NCBI GenBank assembly: GCA_027037705.1
Contig: JALVYZ010000051.1
Coordinates: 1 to 5,041, forward strand
From: a bacterium
GTDB lineage: Bacteria; DYJV01; JALVYZ01
Reading direction: 5' to 3'
DNA: 5,041 nt
Position 1 is the stretch's first letter. Every line of letters starts with the position of its first letter. The notes under the pieces were generated by a model, which did no database searches, was not told the DNA's origin, and saw only the letters and a list, made by a program, of their open reading frames with translations. Positions 1 to 5,041 of the stretch are shown one piece after another. The position numbers were made by a program, and so were the translations under genes.

Positions 1-411
1 GAAACAAGAATATTCTGTATTGGTGAGCCTGATGATGAATTTCAAGATTACTACAATAAAATCTTAATAATTGAAAATGAAATTTATAAGAATTTAAAAC
101 CTGATGTGAATGGTGCAGAACTTTTTAGTCTGATATATAATAAAGCAAAAGATTTAGAAATTGAAGATTATTTTCTGGGATACAAAGAGAAATTTAATTT
201 TATAGGTCATGGGATTGGCTTACATACTTCAGAATTTCCAATAATTGCCAAAAATATAGATGTAAAGATAAAAGAAAATATGACAATTGCATTTGAGCCA
301 AAAATGGTTATTCCAGGAAAATATGGTTTAGGTATTGAAAATACAATTGTTGTGAGAAAAGAAAAATTAGAGATTTTAACAGAAATTCCAGGAGGTATTA
401 TCTGTGTCTAA
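1..411 (+). CDS. M24-family metallopeptidase (Xaa-Pro peptidase-like), 3' part only
   Basis: The reading frame is open from the first base to the TAA at 409-411 (136 codons), so the 5' end of the gene lies outside the window. The fragment starts with ETRIF followed by C-I-G-E-P. This matches the segment just after the metal-binding Asp of the M24 'D-x-T-R' motif, and that Asp would lie immediately upstream. Next comes the GHGIGL motif, whose His is a metal ligand, then 'TIAFEPK' and 'GLGIENTIVV', which supply the last two Glu ligands. These are the hallmarks of the pita-bread fold of methionine aminopeptidase, Xaa-Pro aminopeptidase and prolidase enzymes. The fold normally binds two metal ions and cleaves N-terminal or X-Pro bonds in the cytoplasm. 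The usual 'HExP' after GHGxG reads 'SEFP' here, so the second His is a Ser. Substrate specificity cannot be read from this fragment. The gene overlaps the next one by 8 bases, which suggests an operon. Confidence 0.88.
   Translation, partial: ETRIFCIGEPDDEFQDYYNKILIIENEIYKNLKPDVNGAELFSLIYNKAKDLEIEDYFLGYKEKFNFIGHGIGLHTSEFPIIAKNIDVKIKENMTIAFEPKMVIPGKYGLGIENTIVVRKEKLEILTEIPGGIICV
391..395 (+). promoter_or_regulatory. Shine-Dalgarno site for the cbiK-like gene
   Basis: A perfect GGAGG lies inside the last codons of the upstream peptidase gene, 8 bases before the GTG at 404. It supports GTG as the real start of the chelatase gene, because no ATG is available near the expected N-terminus. Confidence 0.8.
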
Positions 412-1270
412 AACTTGTATTATTTTGGCAAATTTTGGTTCAACTCAATTAAATGGTTTAAAAGCAATTTTAAATATAGAAAAAGCCATAAAAGATGAAT
501 TTCCAAATATACCAGTTAAAATTACATTTACATCAAATATAGTGAGAAAAATCTGGAGAAAAAGAAAAAATGAAGCTGAAAAATGGATTGCAAAAGGAGT
601 TCCTGAAAAGATTTTGAATGTAAAAGGAGTAATCCCTACAATAGGAGAGGTTATTGAAGAAGAGTATGAAAATATAATTGTTCAGCCGACTCATATTTTT
701 TATATGGAACAGGTTCACGATTTATTTTCAATTGTAAAAGCTTTTCAGTCTATAAATACAATGCAAAAAAAATCAAAACCTTTTAAAAAAATAGTAATGG
801 GAAGACCTGCTCTTGGAATGTTTTCAGAAAAATATCACTATGTTGAGGATATAAAAAAAGCAGTTAAAACATTAATTGAAGATGTTGAATTTGCAAACAG
901 AAAAAATTCATTATTATTATATATGGCACATGGTAATGAAAAATTCCCATCAGGAATATTTTACGAAGTTGAAAAAATTTTTAATGAAATTTTTCCAGAA
1001 ATAGATACTTTTTTTTCATGTGTTGAAGGTAGACCTAATTTTAATGAAGTTTTAAAAAAATTAAATAATAAAAATGTAGTATTAAAACCTTTTATGATAG
1101 TAGCTGGAATTCATGCTAAAGAAGATATGCATAATTGGAAGAATATACTTGAAAAAGAAGGATATAATGTAAGTGTTGTGGAGAAAGGATTAGCTGAAAA
1201 CTATGAATTTGCAAAAATTTTTGAAAATCATATTAAAGATGTAGCAATTGATAATGAAATTGAATTATAA
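404..1270 (+). CDS. cbiK: CbiK-type sirohydrochlorin metal chelatase (cobaltochelatase family)
   Basis: This 288-residue protein follows the CbiK layout over its whole length. Members of the family insert Co2+ into sirohydrochlorin for anaerobic cobalamin synthesis; relatives insert Fe2+ or Ni2+. Visible landmarks are the N-terminal strand 'IILANFGST' (6-14), 'ITFTSNIVRKI' (40-50, like the AFTSxxIxxKL segment of CbiK), 'VQPTHI' (93-98), 'MAHG' with His176, 'SCVEGRP' with Glu208, and 'VAGIHAKEDM' with His237. His176, Glu208 and His237 match the metal-binding His-Glu-His set known from Salmonella CbiK. No signal peptide is seen, so it should be cytoplasmic. It is slightly longer than classical CbiK (about 264 residues). 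It starts at GTG with a GGAGG 8 bases upstream and overlaps the peptidase gene by 8 bases. It is divergent: the GHGxxH motif reads AHGNEK, and the loop after HAxxDM is short. No other corrin gene is in the window, so the metal is inferred only from family membership. Confidence 0.88.
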   Translation: MSKTCIILANFGSTQLNGLKAILNIEKAIKDEFPNIPVKITFTSNIVRKIWRKRKNEAEKWIAKGVPEKILNVKGVIPTIGEVIEEEYENIIVQPTHIFYMEQVHDLFSIVKAFQSINTMQKKSKPFKKIVMGRPALGMFSEKYHYVEDIKKAVKTLIEDVEFANRKNSLLLYMAHGNEKFPSGIFYEVEKIFNEIFPEIDTFFSCVEGRPNFNEVLKKLNNKNVVLKPFMIVAGIHAKEDMHNWKNILEKEGYNVSVVEKGLAENYEFAKIFENHIKDVAIDNEIEL

Positions 1271-2107
1271 TTTTTTAAAAAGGAAGGAATACCAGTTTTC
1301 TTTTATCTTTTCATTTAATAGCCTGAAGTTTTTAACTTGAAAATTTGATAAAAATTTTTCTTTTTCATTTTCTTCTATCCCTGACACTATTAAATATTTT
1401 TTAGTCAAATTTTCTAAAATTTCTTTATAATCTAAAATTATACTTGAAAGCATATTAGCGCAGACTAAATCATATTTTTTAATTTTTAATCCTTCAAAAG
1501 TTGAACAGATTAAGTAAATATTATTACATCTATTTTTCATAAAATTATTTTTTGCAGTTTTTATGGCTTCTATATCTTTATCAAAAGCGATAATCTTTTC
1601 TATTTTTTCTGTTTTATATGCAATTATTGATAATATCCCTGAACCTGTTCCTGCATCTAAAAAAGAATTAAATTTTTCATTTTTTATAAGGTTTAATATA
1701 AACTCTATACACATTTGTGTGGTAGGATGTTTTCCCGTACCAAAAGCACAAGGAGTGTCTATTTCAATAATATTTAATTGAAACCAAGAAGGTTTTATTA
1801 GAAAATTTTCTATAATAACTGGAGAAAGATATTTTTCCCATTCATATAAATAAGAATCGCCTAATTCTTTTACTAACCTAATTTTAAAATTTATATTTTT
1901 TTCTTTTAAAAAATTATATATTTCTTCTAAAAAGTCTCTTTTATCTTCTCTAAGGTAGAAGAAAAATTTTGAATCTACCTCTTCAATACTTCCCACACCT
2001 GATTCAATTAAAAAAATATTAAATAATTCAAAATCAAGAGGAGAAATATTTTTAAAGGTTATCTCATATTTAAGTAAATTTTTGGATAATTTTTTTTCCT
2101 GTATCAT
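1265..2107 (-). CDS. prmA: Ribosomal protein L11 methyltransferase PrmA
   Basis: This 280-residue protein is a class I SAM-dependent methyltransferase of the PrmA family, which trimethylates ribosomal protein L11. The N-terminal part (about 12-80) resembles the small L11-recognition domain. It is followed by 'YEWEKYLSP' (88-96) and 'IKPSW' (104-108), which match the linker of PrmA. The catalytic domain has 'DTPCAFGTGKHPTT' (117-130), a signature specific to PrmA. It also has the SAM-binding loop 'DAGTGSG' (151-157), the acidic strand end 'AFDKD' (174-178) and 'CANML' (216-220, usually ANIL). The length lies between the Thermus (about 254) and E. coli (about 293) proteins. The ATG at 2107-2105 has an AGGA 7 bases upstream and no better in-frame start, so the 38-base overlap with mqnB looks real. 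It is the last gene of the minus-strand run. Its TAA (1267-1265) abuts the TAA of the convergent chelatase gene. Confidence 0.95.
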   Translation of the reverse strand: MIQEKKLSKNLLKYEITFKNISPLDFELFNIFLIESGVGSIEEVDSKFFFYLREDKRDFLEEIYNFLKEKNINFKIRLVKELGDSYLYEWEKYLSPVIIENFLIKPSWFQLNIIEIDTPCAFGTGKHPTTQMCIEFILNLIKNEKFNSFLDAGTGSGILSIIAYKTEKIEKIIAFDKDIEAIKTAKNNFMKNRCNNIYLICSTFEGLKIKKYDLVCANMLSSIILDYKEILENLTKKYLIVSGIEENEKEKFLSNFQVKNFRLLNEKIKENWYSFLFKKL

Positions 2108-2654
2108 AAAGTATTCCTAAAGCTTCTTTTATTCTCCAGTTCTCTCTTTCTCCTACAAAATTACTAATAACTCTAATTTCATAAAATGGGATATTTTCAC
2201 TTTTACAAATTAAAGCAGCAGCATATCCTTCCATATTTTCACAAATTGGAGAATAATTTTTCTCGTAAAATTCAATTATTTTTTTATTTGTTGAAACACA
2301 ATTTACAGTAATAAATGGTCCTGTTTTAAATTTTAAAAATTTTAATTCATCGTAATTAAAATTTAATGAAATTTTATTATTATCTAATAGTTCAATTTTA
2401 TTTTCAAAACATATTCCAAAATCAGCATTTATTTCTTCTGTTGCAATACAAATATCTAATAAGTTAACTTTATTTTTAAATCCACCTCCTATCCCAAGCA
2501 TAAAGATTTTATTAAATTTACCTTTATTTGAATAGATTAATTTTGTTAAATTATAAGAAGTGTTGGCAAGTCCAATACCGGTAATAAAAGTATTTTTATA
2601 TAATTTTTTTAAGTTATTAATTTCTAATTCAGTAGCTCCAATTATTGCTATCAT
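2070..2654 (-). CDS. mqnB: Futalosine hydrolase MqnB (nucleoside phosphorylase/MTAN superfamily)
   Basis: This 194-residue protein belongs to the purine nucleosidase superfamily. It starts 'MIAIIGATELEI', where Glu9 corresponds to the first catalytic-site Glu of MTA/SAH nucleosidase. It continues with 'FMLGIGGGF' (51-59), 'ADFGI' (77-81) and 'ENMEGYAAA' (139-147), where the MEG segment contacts the ribose. The stretch 'EIRVISNFVGERENWRIKEAL' runs from 159 to 179. The ISN (rather than ISD) followed by VGxR...WRIxEAL is typical of futalosine hydrolase rather than of MTA/SAH nucleosidase. Futalosine hydrolase releases hypoxanthine from futalosine to give dehypoxanthine futalosine, a cytoplasmic step of the alternative menaquinone pathway. 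The start codon overlaps the fliR stop by one base (TAATG) with no Shine-Dalgarno site, so translation is probably coupled to fliR. An MTA/SAH nucleosidase remains the main alternative. No other mqn gene is in the window. Confidence 0.87.
   Translation of the reverse strand: MIAIIGATELEINNLKKLYKNTFITGIGLANTSYNLTKLIYSNKGKFNKIFMLGIGGGFKNKVNLLDICIATEEINADFGICFENKIELLDNNKISLNFNYDELKFLKFKTGPFITVNCVSTNKKIIEFYEKNYSPICENMEGYAAALICKSENIPFYEIRVISNFVGERENWRIKEALGILYDTGKKIIQKFT
2115..2118 (-). promoter_or_regulatory. Shine-Dalgarno site for prmA
   Basis: On the minus strand AGGA precedes the prmA ATG by 7 bases and lies inside the 3' end of mqnB. It is short but well placed, and it supports the ATG at 2107 as the start despite the overlap. 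Confidence 0.55.
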
Positions 2655-2656
2655 TA
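2652..2656 (-). other. TAATG stop/start junction, fliR to mqnB
   Basis: On the minus strand the fliR TAA (2656-2654) and the mqnB ATG (2654-2652) share one base. The bases upstream (TTTCAGC) carry no Shine-Dalgarno sequence. This arrangement usually means that ribosomes ending fliR restart on mqnB. Confidence 0.75.
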
Positions 2657-3439
2657 GCTGAAACTTTTTATTAATAAAAAGACTTTTTTCATAAAATTAT
2701 CAAATGAGTTTGTAAATATGTATGCAAATAAAGGCATTGACATCATTAGAATAAATAATCCAACAAATATTTTTACTGGAAGTCCAACTATCATAATGTT
2801 TATTTGTGGAGCAAGCCTTGCCATAATTGCAAACATTATGTCAACTATTAGAAGTCCAATTATCATAGGAGATGCTATTTTTAGTGCAATATAAAATAAA
2901 TCTTTTCCAGCATTAAATACAAATTTTAATAAATTTTTCTTAAAATAAAAGCCTAAAAGTGGAATATGATTAAATGAATAAACAATTGCTTTAATAAAAA
3001 TATGATGTCCATCTATTGCAAGAAATATTAATAAAGCTATTAGATTTTGGATGATTGCTAATTCTGAAACTTGTTCATTTGTAATTGGATCAAATACATT
3101 TGCCATTGCTAGACCTACAGAAAAACCAACTACATGTCCTGCAGTTTGAATTGCAACAAAAATAAAAGTAGCTAAAAAACCAATAGTCATTCCAATTCCC
3201 ATTTCCATTAGAATTAATAAAAAATATAAAAGTCCATTAATTTCATAGGTTTTAAAATTAATTTTAGGAACAAATGGATAAATTATTATAGATATAAGTA
3301 AAGATAAACCAACTTTAAGAAGAGAGGGTATAACTTTACTGTTAAAAAATGGTGCAAAAAGTAAAATAGATGAAATTCTTGTAAATATTAATAAAAAATT
3401 TAACAGGAAAAAAAGAGGAATATTTGTAAAGTTAATCAT
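2654..3439 (-). CDS. fliR: Flagellar export-gate protein FliR
   Basis: FliR is an integral inner-membrane subunit of the flagellar type III secretion export gate, where it assembles with FliP and FliQ. The 261-residue length is normal for the family. Several hydrophobic segments are visible, at about 7-32, 42-58, 70-99, 127-143, 183-206 and 218-243. Family landmarks are 'FTRISSILLFAPFF' (19-32), 'GFSVGLAMANVFDP' (105-118), 'QNLIALLIFLAIDGHH' (131-146), and 'ASPMIIGLLIVDIMFAIMAR' (189-208) followed by 'LAPQINIMIVGLPVKI' (209-224). The ATG overlaps the fliQ stop (ATGA) and has no Shine-Dalgarno site, so translation is probably coupled to fliQ. The next gene is mqnB, not flhB, which follows fliR in many other bacteria. 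No fusion to an FlhB domain is present, because the frame ends shortly after the last membrane segment. Confidence 0.97.
   Translation of the reverse strand: MINFTNIPLFFLLNFLLIFTRISSILLFAPFFNSKVIPSLLKVGLSLLISIIIYPFVPKINFKTYEINGLLYFLLILMEMGIGMTIGFLATFIFVAIQTAGHVVGFSVGLAMANVFDPITNEQVSELAIIQNLIALLIFLAIDGHHIFIKAIVYSFNHIPLLGFYFKKNLLKFVFNAGKDLFYIALKIASPMIIGLLIVDIMFAIMARLAPQINIMIVGLPVKIFVGLFILMMSMPLFAYIFTNSFDNFMKKVFLLIKSFS
3436..3439 (-). other. ATGA stop/start overlap, fliQ to fliR
   Basis: The fliR ATG (3439-3437) overlaps the fliQ TGA (3438-3436) by the classical four-base ATGA. No purine-rich ribosome site precedes it, which points to translational coupling of two gate subunits. Confidence 0.8.
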
Positions 3440-3705
3440 TTAGCATATAGAGGTAAATTAATTATTACCTTTTCTGTAAAATTTATCATTATTTTAAGCA
3501 TCCAAGGAAAAAATATCAACAATGAAACAAATACAGCCACAATTTTTGGAATAAATGTTAAAGTCATTTCGTTAATAGATGTAACTGCCTGGAAAATGCT
3601 TACAGCAACTCCTGCTATCAAGCCCATAATAAGCATTGGAGCTGATACCATCATTGTTATTTTGAATGCTTCCTGTGCAAAAGATATAACGAATTCTGAT
3701 GTCAT
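3436..3705 (-). CDS. fliQ: Flagellar export-gate protein FliQ
   Basis: This 89-residue protein has two hydrophobic hairpin segments (about 12-40 and 50-75) and is the typical size of FliQ. The landmark region is 'GLIAGVAVSIFQAVTSINE' (28-46) followed by 'MTLTFIPKIVAVF' (47-59). This matches the SIFQAxTQINExTLxFIPK signature of the family. FliQ subunits surround the FliP/FliR helix in the flagellar type III export gate. The start at 3705 has a strong GGAGGA 7 bases upstream, and the gene begins 15 bases after the fliP stop. It overlaps fliR by four bases. Confidence 0.97.
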   Translation of the reverse strand: MTSEFVISFAQEAFKITMMVSAPMLIMGLIAGVAVSIFQAVTSINEMTLTFIPKIVAVFVSLLIFFPWMLKIMINFTEKVIINLPLYAK

Positions 3706-3712
3706 TTATTTG

Positions 3713-3718
3713 TCCTCC
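3713..3718 (-). promoter_or_regulatory. Strong Shine-Dalgarno site for fliQ
   Basis: On the minus strand GGAGGA sits 7 bases before the fliQ ATG in the 15-base gap after fliP. It is the best ribosome site of the flagellar run, and this fits the need for several FliQ copies per gate (inference). Confidence 0.85.
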
Positions 3719-3720
3719 AT

Positions 3721-4467
3721 TTACATAAAACTTTTAATTAATGAACCTACCAATAGGTTCCAACCATCTGCTAATACAAATAGCATAAGTTTAAATGGCA
3801 ATGAAACCATAACTGGTGGTAGCATCATCATACCCATTGATAGCAAAACACTTGCCACAACCATATCTAAAATTAAGAAAGGAATATATATTAAAAACCC
3901 CATCTGGAAAGCTGTTTTTAATTCGCTTATGACAAAAGCTGGAATTATTGTAAGTGTGCTAACTTCACTTATGTTTTTGGGTTTTTTATTTTGAGATAGT
4001 GAAATAAACAATGCTAAATCTTTTTTTCTTGTTTGTTTAAGCATAAATTTCCTTAAAGGAATTAATGCTTTATTAAAAGCCTCTTTTTGAGATATTTCCT
4101 TTTTTAAATATGGTTGAAGAGCAGTGTTATTGATTTGTTTTATAACTGGGCTCATTACAAAAAAAGTTAAAAATAAACTTAAACCAACAACAACCTGTGA
4201 AGGAGGCATCTGTTGAGTTCCTAAAGCCTGTCTTAAAAAATGTAATACAATTACAATTCTTGTGAAAGAAGTCATTAATACAAGAATTGATGGAGCTAAT
4301 GTAAGAATTGTTAATAAAAAGACTATCTGTAATGTTTTTACTAAATCAGATGGATTTGTAGACTCTCCAACTCCTATAGATATTGTAGGAATAGGAATTG
4401 TATTAGCAGATTGTAAATTTATAGAAAATAACAGTAAAAGAAAAGTAAAAAAGAAAAATTTTTTCAT
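3721..4467 (-). CDS. fliP: Flagellar export-gate protein FliP
   Basis: This 248-residue protein is a full-length FliP, the main subunit of the flagellar export-gate channel. It begins with a clear cleavable signal peptide: MKK, then a Phe/Leu-rich core to about residue 17, with a likely cut near 'LQSA-NT' (about residue 21). FliP is known to carry such a peptide. Core motifs are '[20 protein letters not shown]' (64-83) followed by '[21 protein letters not shown]' (84-104), a hydrophilic periplasmic loop (about 110-170), '[17 protein letters not shown]' (175-191), and '[19 protein letters not shown]' (200-218) ending in '[18 protein letters not shown]' (222-239). This is near-consensus for the family. 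The ATG lies two bases after the fliO stop and lacks a Shine-Dalgarno site, so initiation may be coupled to fliO. The fliQ gene follows after 15 bases. Confidence 0.98.
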   Translation of the reverse strand: MKKFFFFTFLLLLFSINLQSANTIPIPTISIGVGESTNPSDLVKTLQIVFLLTILTLAPSILVLMTSFTRIVIVLHFLRQALGTQQMPPSQVVVGLSLFLTFFVMSPVIKQINNTALQPYLKKEISQKEAFNKALIPLRKFMLKQTRKKDLALFISLSQNKKPKNISEVSTLTIIPAFVISELKTAFQMGFLIYIPFLILDMVVASVLLSMGMMMLPPVMVSLPFKLMLFVLADGWNLLVGSLIKSFM

Positions 4468-4469
4468 TT

Positions 4470-5041
4470 TTAATTTATTTTATCTTTATATTTTTTTATT
4501 TTTTCTTCTATTGATGAAATCAATAAATCTTTTTCAATATTTTTCTCCTTTTCATTATATCTTTTGTTTTCTTCTTTTATATATTTTATGAATTTTTTTT
4601 GCTCCTGCTCTCCTTCTACAAGTTTGATTTTTTCTTTTAAAATTTGTGAATCAATTTTTTCAATAAGATTGATATTCTGTTCTGTAACTCCTAATAAAAG
4701 ATATTCATCATAAATTTTAATTAATATAAGCTCTTTTTTGGGCATGATTTGTTGTCTATAAATTATTTTAAAAAGATTTTTATTTGGTTTTATCATTGCC
4801 TTATTTTTTAATCTTTTTAATAGAAAAGCCATTCCAACAAGAAATATACAGATAGCAGCTAACAATGAATAAGTTTTTATAACTCTATTAAGAAAATCTG
4901 ATTTTTCAATATTAAAATTTTCAACCTTTTCAACACTTTCTTTTTTTATTTCTGGATTTTTTTCAGATTCCTTTTCTGCTGCATCTTGTTTATTGTTCAT
5001 ATTTGATAATGCAATTGATTTTTTAGTAACTTCTTCTATTA
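4470..5041 (-). CDS. fliO: Flagellar assembly protein FliO, probably 5'-partial at the window edge
   Basis: FliO is a small membrane protein that helps FliP oligomerise during export-gate assembly. Counting from the first Met in the window (ATG at 5000, giving 176 residues), there is a charged Glu/Lys-rich N-terminal stretch (1-43). It is followed by one membrane segment (about 44-62) and a basic 'KRLKNK' that marks the cytoplasmic side. A small FliO domain comes next, with '[20 protein letters not shown]' (84-103) leading into 'GVT..NI.LIEKI' (104-116). A Lys/Glu-rich tail, probably coiled coil, fills 119-176. The gene position directly before fliP confirms the call. The frame stays open upstream of the Met to the window end ([13 protein letters not shown] precedes it), and the Met at 5000 has no Shine-Dalgarno site. 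The hydrophilic N-terminus would need an upstream signal peptide to reach the periplasm. I therefore infer that the true start lies outside the window. If not, the gene is 4470-5000. Confidence 0.85.
   Translation of the reverse strand, partial: IEEVTKKSIALSNMNNKQDAAEKESEKNPEIKKESVEKVENFNIEKSDFLNRVIKTYSLLAAICIFLVGMAFLLKRLKNKAMIKPNKNLFKIIYRQQIMPKKELILIKIYDEYLLLGVTEQNINLIEKIDSQILKEKIKLVEGEQEQKKFIKYIKEENKRYNEKEKNIEKDLLISSIEEKIKKYKDKIN

Noticed and set aside
533-718. A minus-strand open frame inside the chelatase gene
   Set aside because: The Phe/Asn/Ser-rich translation is typical of antisense AT-rich coding sequence, and the sense frame is a clear CbiK-family protein.
1245-1262. A CAATT/AATTG inverted repeat near the end of the chelatase gene followed by T-rich DNA
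   Set aside because: The stem is only five A/T-rich pairs, lies in coding sequence, and is too weak to be an intrinsic terminator.
1563-1781. A plus-strand open frame opposite the prmA catalytic domain
   Set aside because: It lies fully inside the antisense of the SAM-binding region of prmA and has no ribosome site or recognisable protein features.
3706-3720. A five-codon in-frame mini-ORF (ATG GAG GAC AAA TAA) that exactly fills the gap between fliP and fliQ
   Set aside because: Its ATG and second codon overlap the GGAGGA ribosome site of fliQ, and it has no ribosome site of its own. It is best explained as the Shine-Dalgarno spacer.
3596-3994. A 132-codon plus-strand open frame opposite fliQ and fliP
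   Set aside because: It is the complement of two strongly conserved flagellar genes, spans their junction, and shows no family motif of its own. Low stop density on this strand follows from the codon use of the membrane proteins.
4262-4591. A plus-strand open frame opposite fliP and fliO with a hydrophobic tail
   Set aside because: The hydrophobic tail is the complement of the Lys/Glu-rich FliO end and is not an independent membrane protein.
1-5041. Search for CRISPR arrays, insertion sequences, tRNA/rRNA, riboswitches and long repeats
   Set aside because: No spaced direct repeats, transposase motifs, terminal inverted repeats or RNA-gene signatures are visible. The window is almost fully occupied by ordinary coding genes, with A/T homopolymers explained by base composition.

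Overview
This is a gene-dense, very AT-rich bacterial window with no intergenic stretch longer than about 15 bases. It holds two convergent gene blocks. The plus-strand block (1-1270) has the 3' end of an M24-family metallopeptidase gene and a complete, divergent CbiK-type sirohydrochlorin metal chelatase gene. The minus-strand block (5041-1265) reads fliO, fliP, fliQ, fliR, mqnB, prmA, and its members abut or overlap.

The organism is inferred to be a flagellated bacterium with low G+C. If the mqnB call is right, it makes menaquinone by the futalosine route. If the chelatase is a true CbiK, it makes corrin or another sirohydrochlorin-derived tetrapyrrole by the anaerobic branch. Deferribacterota-like or other deep-branching Gram-negative lineages would fit this mix, but the sequence seen here does not settle the taxonomy, and no rRNA or other marker is present.

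The fliOPQR part encodes the membrane core of the flagellar type III export gate. FliP, FliQ and FliR form the export-gate channel, and FliO helps FliP assemble. FliR runs through a TAATG stop/start junction straight into mqnB (futalosine hydrolase), where flhB often sits in other bacteria. mqnB in turn overlaps prmA (ribosomal protein L11 methyltransferase) by 38 bases. Flagellar assembly, quinone synthesis and ribosome modification genes therefore appear to share one transcript. The two blocks collide with their stop codons back to back (1265-1270) and no convincing terminator hairpin.

All genes belong to recognisable families and I see no new system, mobile element, CRISPR array or RNA gene. 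The points worth a second look are the gene order, the active-site variations in the chelatase and the peptidase, and the probably truncated start of fliO at the window edge.
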